The notes under the pieces were generated by a model, which was not told the origin of the DNA, ran no database searches, and saw nothing but the letters and a program-made list of their open reading frames with translations. Source: Pseudodesulfovibrio portus (GTDB taxonomy: Bacteria > Desulfobacterota > Desulfovibrionia > Desulfovibrionales > Desulfovibrionaceae). Taken from it: a stretch of 64,000 nucleotides of DNA. The stretch is from assembly GCF_026000375.1 (NCBI RefSeq), contig NZ_AP026708.1, forward strand, positions 126,501 through 190,500. The letters are read 5' to 3'. Numbering within the stretch: position 1 is the first letter of the stretch; every line of letters starts with the position of its first letter. Below, piece by piece: positions 51,414-59,550 of the stretch. A program made the translations under genes and the position numbers.

Positions 51414-52532
51414 ATGCCTTTTCTTCTCAAGCACCATTTCAATCCGAATTGGGACCCCGCCAAGCTTACTCCCGAGGAGCAGGCTGACGGGAGCGTTGAC
51501 CACACCCGACTCAATTTTGTTCAGAGCTTCACAGCCGGTGACGTGATTGCCGAATGGGTGGAGCCGGAAGCGTCCGGTGAAGACACGGAGTCTCGATTTC
51601 TTTATGATACAAAGGTGTTCCCGGCCGGAAAAGGGACCGGGATCAGGAAGAAATGTCCCGATAAGCTGTTTGCGGCAGTGGACGGGTATGCCTGCTACCG
51701 GGATGAGAAGATTGTTGTCAGGCAGACACTGACGGTTCGTCGCGATGTTGACTATCACACTGGCAACATCGATTTTATTGCCGATATCGTTCTGGAAGGG
51801 TCGGTACGTTCAGGTTTCGAGATCATCGGTCGTACCGTATCGGTCCGAGACCAGATCGAGGCGGCTCACGTCAAGGCGCGCCAGGAGTTGCGCTGCAAGG
51901 GGGGCGTCAAGGGCGGTGGCGGGGCCTTCCTGGAGTCAGCCCGAAACATGAAGCTGGCTTACTGCGAAAACGGTACGCTCAAGTCCCGACGGGATATCCT
52001 GATCAAGGGGGCGTTGATGCATAGCGACGTGTTTGCGGACGGTCGGTTGGCCGTGGGTGGCAGGCTGACGGGTGGTACCGTTCACGCGTATGAAAGCGTC
52101 TACGTCGGCGGACAGCTGGGGGGCGGGCTGGACACGATTACTGCGGTCGTGCTGGGCTATCAGCCGTCATTGTTGTACAAGGATGCGGAGCACAACAGGC
52201 GCATCAAGCAACTCCACGCTGATATCGCATCCTATGAAAAAGCCTTGAATAAGAATGACGAATATCGTGACGAAATACGTTTCCTGCAAGAGTCGGCCAT
52301 AAAGGAACTGGAATTGTTGAAGGCGTTGAAGGTCAAACTTTGGGACGGCATATACGCCACCGAACGCCTGGACCGCTGCAAGGTCATCGTCCCAGGTGTG
52401 GTCAAGCCGGGAGTGGAGGTCAGTATCGGCTCGGCTTACCTAAAGGTTGATGATTATTTGGAAAATGTATACTTTTATTATGAGAATGATGACGTGAAAA
52501 TTGGTTATTCCACCGCAAAAGACAGAAGATAG
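51414..52532 (+). CDS. FapA family (DUF342) protein
   Basis: A 372-residue cytosolic protein of the FapA/DUF342 family, a repetitive beta-structure (GSVRSGFEIIGRTVSVRDQIEAAHVKARQELRCKGGVKGGGG, then TLKSRRDILIKGALMHSDVFADGRLAVGG) closed by a coiled coil (about 270-325). Members occur near flagellar and signalling genes in several phyla, with the role unclear. CAGGA precedes ATG 51414; an upstream GTG has its GGAGG box immediately adjacent and is less likely. The stop lies 3 nt before motA, implying one operon fapA-motA-motB-motB. Confidence 0.85.
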   Translation: MPFLLKHHFNPNWDPAKLTPEEQADGSVDHTRLNFVQSFTAGDVIAEWVEPEASGEDTESRFLYDTKVFPAGKGTGIRKKCPDKLFAAVDGYACYRDEKIVVRQTLTVRRDVDYHTGNIDFIADIVLEGSVRSGFEIIGRTVSVRDQIEAAHVKARQELRCKGGVKGGGGAFLESARNMKLAYCENGTLKSRRDILIKGALMHSDVFADGRLAVGGRLTGGTVHAYESVYVGGQLGGGLDTITAVVLGYQPSLLYKDAEHNRRIKQLHADIASYEKALNKNDEYRDEIRFLQESAIKELELLKALKVKLWDGIYATERLDRCKVIVPGVVKPGVEVSIGSAYLKVDDYLENVYFYYENDDVKIGYSTAKDRR

Positions 52533-52535
52533 ACT

Positions 52536-53288
52536 ATGGATATCGCAACTCTTATTGGACTTGTCGGCGCATTCGGCCTCGTATTGACAACTATTTTTAT
52601 GGGTGGCAATGCCGCCGGGTTTATCGATATTCCTTCTGTCGTCGTCGTTCTCGGCGGTACTTTCGCGGTCACCTTTGTCATGTTCCCCATGGGAGTCGTG
52701 ATCAATGCGATCAAGGTCGGCATGAAGACCTTGCTTTTCAAGTCGAACGACGCGCAGGAAATCATCCGTCTCATCGGGACGTTGTCGGAAACAGCCCGAA
52801 GGGAGAGTCTCGTGGCTCTGGAAAAGGTCAATATCGAAGACCAGTTCCTGAAAAAAGGCGTCATGCTCGTGGTGGACGGCTCCAGTGAAGCCCTTGTCCG
52901 TTCCGTAATGGAGATTGAGCTGGAGTTCATGAAACAACGGCACAGGCAGGGCCAGGCAGTGTTCAAGGGGATGGGCACCATGGCTCCGGCATTCGGCATG
53001 ATCGGTACTCTCATCGGTCTGGTCAACATGCTCTCCAACCTGTCCGATCCGGCGTCGATCGGTCCCGCAATGGCCGTTGCCCTCCTGACGACGTTTTACG
53101 GTGCGGTCATGGCCAACGTCGTCTTTCTCCCCATGGCGACCAAACTTGAGGAGCGGTCGGCGGAAGACGTCCTGTTCATGCAGATCATGATCGAAGGTGT
53201 GGCTTCGTTGCAGCGCGGCGATCATCCGTCCATCGTCAAGGAAAAGCTCCAGGCTTTCCTGGCGCCGGCCCTGCGCGAGGAGTCCTAG
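52536..53288 (+). CDS. motA: Flagellar motor stator protein MotA
   Basis: MotA forms the pentameric ion channel and torque-generating part of the stator. The 250-residue protein has four hydrophobic helices (about 3-22, 30-48, 150-170, 178-200), the cytoplasmic loop with the charged torque region (VVDGSSEALVRSVMEIELEFMKQRH) and the conserved MGTMAPAFGMIGTLIGLVNML helix 3. It is 3 nt downstream of fapA and 19 nt upstream of the first motB. The gene pair with MotB is the classical stator arrangement; proton or sodium coupling is not resolved from the sequence. Confidence 0.95.
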   Translation: MDIATLIGLVGAFGLVLTTIFMGGNAAGFIDIPSVVVVLGGTFAVTFVMFPMGVVINAIKVGMKTLLFKSNDAQEIIRLIGTLSETARRESLVALEKVNIEDQFLKKGVMLVVDGSSEALVRSVMEIELEFMKQRHRQGQAVFKGMGTMAPAFGMIGTLIGLVNMLSNLSDPASIGPAMAVALLTTFYGAVMANVVFLPMATKLEERSAEDVLFMQIMIEGVASLQRGDHPSIVKEKLQAFLAPALREES

Positions 53289-53307
53289 TTTTTTCAGGGG
53301 AGTACCC

Positions 53308-54075
53308 GTGGCTCAAAAAGCGGAAGAAGTCATAGAGCGCAAGCCTCCTCAAGACCCACCGGCCGATGAGGGGCTGCCGCCGTGGATGGCGACATTCGCC
53401 GACATGGTGACGTTGTTGCTGTGCTTTTTCGTGCTTCTTCTGTCCTTTGCCGAACAGAGTGAGACGAAATACAGGGATGCCTTGGGATCGATCAGGGGCG
53501 CTTTTGGCGTTCGCGAAGTCCGTGCCGTGACCGATGAGATGGCCATGTTCGACACCACCAGCAAGGAAACCAAGGAACTGGCGTCGCAGATTTCCCATGA
53601 TGAGCGCCTTTTGCTCGGCGTGGTCATGCGTATCAAATCCCTGCTTGAAGACGAGGACCCCGAGATCAAGGAAGGAACGGGTGTTTCGGCTGACAGGGAC
53701 GGTGTGATCTTCAGCGCCAATTCTGCGGCTCTATTTCAGCCGGGCTCTGCGGATCTCTCCCCCGAAGCCACAACGATTCTCGACAAGGTGATCACGATAC
53801 TCAAGGATTACAAGCTCAGCATCGTCGTGCGCGGACATACCGACGACCAACCGGTTTCCACACCTCGCTATCCATCCAATTGGGAACTTTCCGCAGCCCG
53901 GTCCGCAGTGGCTCTCAATTATATAATCACCAAGGGCCATATTCAGATCAATCGGGCCAAGGCCGTGGGGTATGCGGATACCCGTCCGGCGGTTCCCAAT
54001 GATTCTGATGAAAACAGGAAGATAAATCAGCGAGTCGAGTTCTATCTCCACATGCCCCAAAGGGATGCCTGGTAG
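53308..54075 (+). CDS. motB: Flagellar motor protein MotB, first copy
   Basis: MotB anchors the stator to peptidoglycan. The 255-residue protein has one N-terminal membrane helix with the ion-carrying Asp32 in ATFADMVTLLLC, a plug/linker, and an OmpA-like C-terminal domain with RGHTDDQPVSTPRYPSNWELSAARS and RKINQRVEFYL. GTG 53308 with GGGGAG is the start. It shares the membrane helix with the second copy almost identically (33 identical nt at the helix start), showing a tandem duplication. The two C-terminal domains have diverged. Confidence 0.93.
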   Translation: MAQKAEEVIERKPPQDPPADEGLPPWMATFADMVTLLLCFFVLLLSFAEQSETKYRDALGSIRGAFGVREVRAVTDEMAMFDTTSKETKELASQISHDERLLLGVVMRIKSLLEDEDPEIKEGTGVSADRDGVIFSANSAALFQPGSADLSPEATTILDKVITILKDYKLSIVVRGHTDDQPVSTPRYPSNWELSAARSAVALNYIITKGHIQINRAKAVGYADTRPAVPNDSDENRKINQRVEFYLHMPQRDAW

Positions 54076-54083
54076 GGTGCTTC

Positions 54084-54839
54084 ATGGCTGAAAAAGATAT
54101 TATTGAAGAACAGGCGGGCGGTGGGCCGAAATCCGATCCGCCCAAGCCGGCAGAAGGGATTCCGCCTTGGATGGCGACATTCGCCGACATGGTGACGTTG
54201 CTTTTGTGTTTTTTCGTTCTGCTCCTATCCTTTACCAATCAGGATGTCGCCAACTTCAAGACCATGATGGGCTCCATCCAGGAGGCCATGGGCGTTCAGA
54301 AAGAGGATTCCGGGGCCTTTGCCACGCCCTATGCGGACACAAGTTTCAAGGAGCGCAAGAGCGTTCGCGAGAACCGTGAGATCGTGGAGCTCGGGGCGCG
54401 CATCAAGAAATCCATCCGTTCCCGTGATCTGACGAGCATGGCCAGAGTCAGTTCCGACAAGTCCGGCGTCATGCTTCGGTTGAATAACCAGGCCATGTTC
54501 GCCCAGGGTTCCGCCGAGTTGACCAGTGGAGCCAGAGAGGGGCTGAAGGTGGTCATCGACGCCATGGAAAACAGTGAGTTCAACCTTATCATCCGTGGGC
54601 ATACCGACGGCGATCTGACCGAATCATCCATCTACCATTCCAATTGGGCTTTGTCTGCGGCTCGAGCTGCACGCTGCCTCCGCTACATACTGGAAAATTC
54701 ATCCATACCCGCGAGTCGCATGAAGGCCGTCGGCTATGCAGATGCCAAGCCCATTTTGCCCTCCACCTCGGAGGAAAATCGGCGAATCAACCGCAGGGTG
54801 GAGTTCTTCTACTTGCCCCAAGGTCGATCGAAATGGTGA
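54084..54839 (+). CDS. Flagellar motor protein MotB, second copy
   Basis: A 251-residue paralogue, 8 nt downstream of the first motB. It keeps the membrane helix with Asp35 (ATFADMVTLLLC) and the OmpA-like domain (RGHTDGDLTESSIYHSNWALSAARA, RRINRRVEFFY). Compared with copy 1, the linker is different (VQKEDSGAFATPYADTSFKERK) and the peptidoglycan domain differs at several positions. Two MotB after one MotA suggests either a heterodimeric MotB1-MotB2 stator or interchangeable units. AGGGTG precedes the ATG. Confidence 0.92.
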   Translation: MAEKDIIEEQAGGGPKSDPPKPAEGIPPWMATFADMVTLLLCFFVLLLSFTNQDVANFKTMMGSIQEAMGVQKEDSGAFATPYADTSFKERKSVRENREIVELGARIKKSIRSRDLTSMARVSSDKSGVMLRLNNQAMFAQGSAELTSGAREGLKVVIDAMENSEFNLIIRGHTDGDLTESSIYHSNWALSAARAARCLRYILENSSIPASRMKAVGYADAKPILPSTSEENRRINRRVEFFYLPQGRSKW

Positions 54840-55003
54840 TCATATGACCGGCTTTGGGTCTTTCACAATATGTGTTAGATGATATGACGGCTGAACTCGA
54901 CGGTGGCAGAAATGAGATTGTAAAGGTGTTTGTTCCGATCGGCCCGAACGCCTCCATTCACCAACAGGATTATGCTTCGTTTTTTTCTATAGGTTTGTAA
55001 TCA

Positions 55004-55483
55004 ATGGGAAAAATCAACTATAACGTCAACTTTATCAATCCGTTCCTGCAGGCGGTTATCCACGTGTTGCAGACGATGGCCCACGTGCAGGCCAATCCGG
55101 AACAACCCTATTTGAATGAGGAGCGCAAAGCCATTGGTGACGTCACAGGCATCATCGGCATTACGGGGTATTCCAAGGGCACAATGTCCATCACCCTGGA
55201 AAAGGATGTGATACTCAAGATCGTGAACAACATGCTTTTTGAGGAATACTCTGAGATCAACGAAGAAATTTGTGATGCCGTCGGTGAGCTGACAAACATG
55301 ATTTCGGGCCAGGCCAGGGCCAAACTGTCACAGCAGGGGCAGAGCTTCGATGCCTCGACCCCGACCATTTTTTCCGGCAGGGGAATCGAGATCAAGCATG
55401 TGGCCAGCGCTCCGGTTCTGTCCATTCCGTTCACCACCGATGAAGGACGATTCGTGGTCGAAGTGGCATTCGAATCCAGTTGA
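55004..55483 (+). CDS. cheX: Chemotaxis phosphatase CheX-like protein
   Basis: A 159-residue protein of the CheX/CheC/FliY superfamily, removing phosphate from CheY-P. The catalytic helix NEEICDAVGELTNMISGQAR carries the E-x-x-N pair Glu95-Asn98, once per protein as in CheX. The rest is the alpha-beta fold ending in VLSIPFTTDEGRFVVEVAF. It follows the stator operon after 165 nt and is ended by a terminator. Because CheZ is also encoded at 6.3 kb, the cell has two CheY phosphatase types. Confidence 0.88.
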   Translation: MGKINYNVNFINPFLQAVIHVLQTMAHVQANPEQPYLNEERKAIGDVTGIIGITGYSKGTMSITLEKDVILKIVNNMLFEEYSEINEEICDAVGELTNMISGQARAKLSQQGQSFDASTPTIFSGRGIEIKHVASAPVLSIPFTTDEGRFVVEVAFESS

Positions 55484-55507
55484 CGACCGGTTGGGATTTT
55501 TCCAATG

Positions 55508-55545
55508 AAAAAAGGCGTACTCTCATATGAGAGTACGCCTTTTTC
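55508..55545. terminator. Bidirectional terminator between cheX and tmRNA
   Basis: GGCGTACTCTC/GAGAGTACGCC stem with an ATAT loop, flanked by A and T runs; it serves cheX (plus) and ssrA (minus). Confidence 0.92.
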
Positions 55546-55554
55546 ATTCTGACT

Positions 55555-55939
55555 TGGTGGAGGCGGGGGGAATCGAACCCCCGTCCGAGAACGATCCGCG
55601 AAAGCGTCTACAGGTTTAGGTCCGGAATAAAGTTTCGCCAGGCGGGTTGCTCCGGGCCAGACGGCCGACTGACTAGTCCCTTAAGTGTTTCGCGACAAGG
55701 GCAAGGAACGAACGCTTGAAGCTAGCCCTATGAGTTGTCGATCCAGTCCGCTTATAAGGCGTCGGCGGGTGAATCGTGACAAGCTATGTTGTCAGGTAGC
55801 AATTCTGCAATTAAGCAGCCATTGCGTAGTCGTAATTGTCGTTGGCAATTATCTTTGTGGTCGATTTTTACGAGGCCATCGACCAACCTCGACCTGCGGC
55901 TTCGGCTTCAACTATCCCCGTCGAAACCAGTGCGCCCCC
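55555..55939 (-). ncRNA. ssrA: Transfer-messenger RNA (tmRNA)
   Basis: The one-piece tmRNA that rescues stalled ribosomes. The 5' GGGGGCG pairs with the 3' CGCCTCC to form the acceptor stem, followed by discriminator A and encoded CCA. The T arm reads GGGGG-TTCGATT-CCCCC. The tag frame at 55811-55846 encodes ANDNYDYAMAA then TAA, with Ala as the expected first residue from the charged tmRNA. The tag resembles the ANDNYDYA-x-AA form typical of Desulfovibrio. Length is about 385 nt. Confidence 0.95.
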
Positions 55940-55965
55940 ATGTCAAAGAACTGTTCGGCAAGTCA

Positions 55966-55993
55966 TATATAAACAGTTGTGGTGGTTTGGCAA
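55966..55993 (-). promoter_or_regulatory. Candidate ssrA promoter
   Basis: On the minus strand TTGCCA and TATATA are 16 bp apart, 27 nt upstream of the mature 5' end. Plausible for a precursor trimmed by RNase P. Confidence 0.5.
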
Positions 55994-56072
55994 CCCAAAC
56001 AAGCACTCTTGTTGTTTTTGATTTGTCAGGGCTGCCAACTGTTTTTCTCCTGTTATTTCTGCATGATCACAG

Positions 56073-56095
56073 TTATCTAGTAAAAATCTAGATAA
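56073..56095. repeat. Inverted repeat between ssrA and the OGT-like gene
   Basis: TTATCTAG-TAAAAAT-CTAGATAA, an 8-bp perfect stem in the 280-bp gap, with no T-run after it on either strand. Function unknown; the rest of the gap has no gene I can support. Confidence 0.45.
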
Positions 56096-56218
56096 TGTCT
56101 GGATAGAAATGGAGCAAGATTTCGTTTGGTCGGAAGGAGATCGGGAAATTTGAAGGACTCTGTGCACTGCGGGAGAGCGTGTTTGAGCGAGAAAAAATCA
56201 GCCCGTACTCGGAGTGGA

Positions 56219-58057
56219 TCAGTTCAACGTGGTCAGCAGTACCTGTTCGAAATTACGTGTGAAACGCTCCACATCGCAGAATCGCGAGGAAGCGAAATTG
56301 CGCAGTAGGGTATCGGTGGTTGTGGTCAGCAGGCTGTGGTCGGTGCCAAGGCGGACGGTCCGGGCGATATAATCCTCAATACTCGTGCAGACGAGGTTGT
56401 CCAGGTCGCAGGCCGAGAGTATGGACGCGCTCAGGCGTGAACCGAAACTGTCGAACGGACAGGTCAGCACGGGCGTTCCCGTGGACAGGGCGTCTGCCGT
56501 GGTCGCACCGCCCGAGTAGGGGAACGGGTCAAGGGCGATGTCCACCTTTGCGTAATCCTTGATATATGCGTCATAATCACTGGGGCCGAGGAAGATGATT
56601 CGGTGCGGAGCTATTCCCAGGCGCATGGCCCGGTCAAGGAACAGGTTTTTGACCCATTGGTCGGAAAAAGTCCTGCTTTTCAGGTAAATGCGACTCTTCG
56701 GGACATTTTCGAGGATGGCCGCCCAAGCCGTGAGTACGGTGTCGTTGATCTTGCCGGAATCATTGAAACATCCGAAGTTTATCGGAGCGGCCTGGTCCCG
56801 TTTGGCAGGTGCTGTCTCGGAAGAGGGCACGTAAGGGAAAAAGGAATCTGCCAGCCGGAGCACCTTTTCGCGGTAGAACGCTTCCTGTCCGGGCGGGACA
56901 TTGATCTCGTCGGCCAGTACGTAGTCCATGGCCGCCACGCCTGTGGTATTGAAGTAACCCAGCCACATGATCTGGACCGGAGCGCATTTGCGGGCCAGCA
57001 CCCCAAGCCGGTTGCCGTTGGAGTGGCCCGAGAGGTCGACCAGGATGTCGATGTCCCGGCTCTGGATCAGGGAACAGGCCGAACGGTCGTCCAAGTGATG
57101 TATTTCATTGAAATTGGGGGCAACGGACCGGTATAAAGCGGTCATGTCGTCTTCAATATCGACGTTCGAGAAGCAGTGGACGTCGAAGCGATCACGATCA
57201 AGACATTTGAGGACCGGAAGGAACAGCTTGCCCACAGGGTGCCGGGTGTAGTCGGCGGAAATGAATCCCAGCCCGATGCGGCCGTCAGCGCGTGTCTTTC
57301 TGCGGGCAAGCGGTTGGTCGGAAGACAGGCAGTCGGTATGTTTATCAGCCCATTGCATGGCTTTTTCAAGAAGCCGGGAGCCCTCGGCAAAGGTGTAGTT
57401 CAGGCAGAAGAGCGCCCGACTCGCATGGGCGGGGTCACCCGGTACGAGGTCGGCTGCCCGTTGAAACAATTCCAGCGATTTAGCATGGTTTCCCAGTGAT
57501 TTGTATATCTGGGCAAGATTGACGTGCGCATCCGGGTGGTCAGGGGAGAGGGCCAGGATCTTCCAATAGGCGTCAAAAGCCGCCTCGGTCATGTCGCATT
57601 CCTGGTAGGCGCAGGCCAAGCGGAATAGGCCGTCCACATTGCCGGGCTCTATGGTAAGGAGTTGTTCAAAGACCCGTGCGGCGGCAGCGAACTGGCTGTC
57701 ATAATAAAAGATTTCTCCCAGGGTAGACAGCATGCGGGAAGAGGCGGGATTGCAGGCCAGCCTCTGTTCGAGGATATTGATCGCCGGCTGAATCCGTTTC
57801 CTTTTGCGCAGGACCCGGACGAGATTCAAGGTGATTTCCTCGATCTCCGGTGCGATTTCGTTGGCAGCAAGAAGCAGCGACTCCGCTTCGGGCAGCATCT
57901 TTTTGCGGTAAAGGGTTGAACCGGCGAGATTGAGCACGGCACTGTTGCCCGGAGCTTGTTTGAGCAACGACAGGCAAACGGCAAGGGCGGCATCCAGCTT
58001 GTTTTCCATGAGAAGCCGTGATGCGTCGTTGTAGCCGTTGACGATAGCCTGTTCCAA
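56219..58057 (-). CDS. TPR-containing O-GlcNAc transferase-like glycosyltransferase (GT41)
   Basis: A 612-residue protein with N-terminal TPRs (about 10-230, e.g. VDGLFRLACAYQECDMTEAAFDAYWKIL and HVNLAQIYKSLGNHAKSLELF) and a C-terminal GT41/SPINDLY-like domain: SADYTRHPVGKL, DIDILVDLSGHSNGNRL, QIMWLGYFNTTG and DPFPYSGGATTADALSTGTPVLT, which match the OGT catalytic half. TTG 58057 with AGGGGGG upstream is the best start. Such enzymes often modify flagellins or surface proteins; stator and FlaG genes are within 6 kb, but the substrate is not shown. It is a single gene beside the tmRNA. Confidence 0.88.
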   Translation of the reverse strand: MEQAIVNGYNDASRLLMENKLDAALAVCLSLLKQAPGNSAVLNLAGSTLYRKKMLPEAESLLLAANEIAPEIEEITLNLVRVLRKRKRIQPAINILEQRLACNPASSRMLSTLGEIFYYDSQFAAAARVFEQLLTIEPGNVDGLFRLACAYQECDMTEAAFDAYWKILALSPDHPDAHVNLAQIYKSLGNHAKSLELFQRAADLVPGDPAHASRALFCLNYTFAEGSRLLEKAMQWADKHTDCLSSDQPLARRKTRADGRIGLGFISADYTRHPVGKLFLPVLKCLDRDRFDVHCFSNVDIEDDMTALYRSVAPNFNEIHHLDDRSACSLIQSRDIDILVDLSGHSNGNRLGVLARKCAPVQIMWLGYFNTTGVAAMDYVLADEINVPPGQEAFYREKVLRLADSFFPYVPSSETAPAKRDQAAPINFGCFNDSGKINDTVLTAWAAILENVPKSRIYLKSRTFSDQWVKNLFLDRAMRLGIAPHRIIFLGPSDYDAYIKDYAKVDIALDPFPYSGGATTADALSTGTPVLTCPFDSFGSRLSASILSACDLDNLVCTSIEDYIARTVRLGTDHSLLTTTTDTLLRNFASSRFCDVERFTRNFEQVLLTTLN

Positions 58058-58216
58058 ACCTGCCCCCCTCAAATTACGTCATCGGTCTGATCGTCCGAAC
58101 CGGCCGGGAACATTATGTTTCGCAGGCGTTTTTTTGACAGTGCCCGAAGGGAGCGTGTTTTCGTCTGTTTCGGAAAGAGAAAAGGGAGATTCGTTATGCT
58201 GCAAATTGCGGGAGGG

Positions 58217-58256
58217 AAAAAAGAAGCCCGTAAAACCATATGATTTTACGGGCTTC
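58217..58256 (-). terminator. Terminator after tRNA-Met
   Basis: GAAGCCCGTAAAA/TTTTACGGGCTTC, a 13-bp stem; on the minus strand it is followed by T6. It ends the tRNA-Met transcript 12 nt after CCA. Confidence 0.88.
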
Positions 58257-58268
58257 CGAGGTCATTCG

Positions 58269-58345
58269 TGGTAGCGAGGAGAGGACTTGAACCTCCGACT
58301 CTGCGGATATGAGCCGCATGCTCTGACCAACTGAGCTACCTCGCC
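58269..58345 (-). tRNA. tRNA-Met (CAT)
   Basis: A 77-nt cloverleaf with anticodon stem TGCGG/CCGCA, loop CTCATAT (anticodon CAT), D loop AGTTGGTC, T loop GTTCAAGTC and encoded CCA. The acceptor is GGCGAGG/CCTCGCT, giving a G1-U72 wobble. The paired first position argues against an initiator tRNA; elongator Met is favoured, but a lysidine-modified tRNA-Ile cannot be excluded by sequence alone. Confidence 0.85.
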
Positions 58346-58438
58346 ACGTTTGTTCCGCCGAAGCGGAGACTGTCTATAGACCGTCTTTCCGTGCTTGGCA
58401 AGTCTAAACAGGGAAGAAATTAAAATTTGGGGAACCCA

Positions 58439-59230
58439 TTACATAAACAGGAGAATCAAGGGGGCCAGGGCGAGCCTGTATACGGCGAACGGGCGCAGGG
58501 TCAGCTTGCCGAGCAAGTAAATAAACCCCTTGATGGCCAACCAGGCGGAGATGAACGAGACCACAAAGCCGATGAGCAGGCAGATCAGGTCGCCTGTCTC
58601 GAAAAGTTGGTAGCTTTGCATGAAATCATAGCCGGTTGCGGCGAACATGATGGGCACGGCAGCAATAAACGAGTACTCGGCGGCCACCTTGCGCCTGGTG
58701 CCGAGCAGCATGCCGCCCATGATGGTGGCGGCGGAGCGCGAGAAGCCGGGCCAAAGGGCCAGGCACTGGAAAAGGCCGATGCCCAGGGCCAGGCCGGGAG
58801 TTATTTCATCCAGGGTCGTGACCGTGTCCTTCTTGTCCATGGCCTCGACGATGAATATGAGCACCGCGCCTACGGCCAGTGCCACGGCCACGGTGTACGG
58901 CGTGAAGAGAAATTTTTTGATATACGGGTGTGCCAGGAGGCCTACGATGACTGCGGGCAGGGAAGTCAGGAACAGGAGCCAGATGCCGTAAGGACCGGAA
59001 AACCGCTGTGTCGGGTTGGTTTTGAGCAGGCCGACGAACCGTTCCCAATAAAGAACCACAACGGCCAGGATGGCACCGAGCTGGATGACGACTTCAAAAG
59101 TATCGGCCTTGGGGCCGATGAAATCCAGGAGGTGGCCTGTGACGATGAGGTGGCCGGTGCTGGAGATGGGGAGAAATTCGGTCAGTCCTTCAACGACTCC
59201 GAGAATGAAAGCGACGTACCAGGGGGCCAT
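58439..59230 (-). CDS. uppP: Undecaprenyl-diphosphatase
   Basis: UppP (BacA) recycles the lipid carrier by removing a phosphate from undecaprenyl diphosphate at the inner membrane. The 263-residue protein has about eight hydrophobic helices and both catalytic motifs: EGLTEFLPISSTGHL near residue 15 and the GFSRSAATI segment near 160. GGAG lies 5 nt before ATG 59230; an upstream TTG in frame is rejected. A single gene, divergent from the small gene and lptFG, all concerned with the envelope. Confidence 0.95.
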   Translation of the reverse strand: MAPWYVAFILGVVEGLTEFLPISSTGHLIVTGHLLDFIGPKADTFEVVIQLGAILAVVVLYWERFVGLLKTNPTQRFSGPYGIWLLFLTSLPAVIVGLLAHPYIKKFLFTPYTVAVALAVGAVLIFIVEAMDKKDTVTTLDEITPGLALGIGLFQCLALWPGFSRSAATIMGGMLLGTRRKVAAEYSFIAAVPIMFAATGYDFMQSYQLFETGDLICLLIGFVVSFISAWLAIKGFIYLLGKLTLRPFAVYRLALAPLILLFM

Positions 59231-59359
59231 GTATGCTCCGGTCAAAAGATTTGATGTCTGTGATCACGTAGGGCTAGCCTATGTAACACTGTCTTGCAAC
59301 CCCTTGTAAGACAGTGTATTTCGTCTTTGTCGAACCAATGATCAATCCGGGAGAAATTC

Positions 59360-59542
59360 ATGACCACCATCATGCCGCAGAACGAACTGACCCGTAAGGC
59401 CATAGCATGGATCTGCGAAAAGCAGCAGGACGGGCAGGACGGTGAGCTGAATGCCTTGATCCAGGAAGCGGCTGCCCGCTTCAACTTGAGCCCCAAGGAT
59501 GTTGAGTTTCTCCAACGTTTCTATAAAGATAAACAAGACTGA
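59360..59542 (+). CDS. Small conserved hypothetical protein (60 aa)
   Basis: A 60-residue soluble, helical protein with Trp and one Cys (AIAWICEKQQDGQDGELNALI, then NLSPKDVEFLQRFYKDKQD). GGGAG is 6 nt before the ATG. It lies 8 nt upstream of lptF, so it is probably cotranscribed with the LPS export genes. I know no function; the fold looks like a small helix-turn-helix-like bundle but no DNA-binding signature is clear. Confidence 0.65.
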   Translation: MTTIMPQNELTRKAIAWICEKQQDGQDGELNALIQEAAARFNLSPKDVEFLQRFYKDKQD

Positions 59543-59550
59543 ACCGTCGA

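Noticed and set aside
54884-55000. A 38-residue frame just upstream of cheX
   Set aside because: No ribosome-binding site and no recognisable features; probably leader sequence.
54840-55003. Possible sigma-28 promoter before cheX
   Set aside because: No TAAA-N15-GCCGATAA-like match was found.
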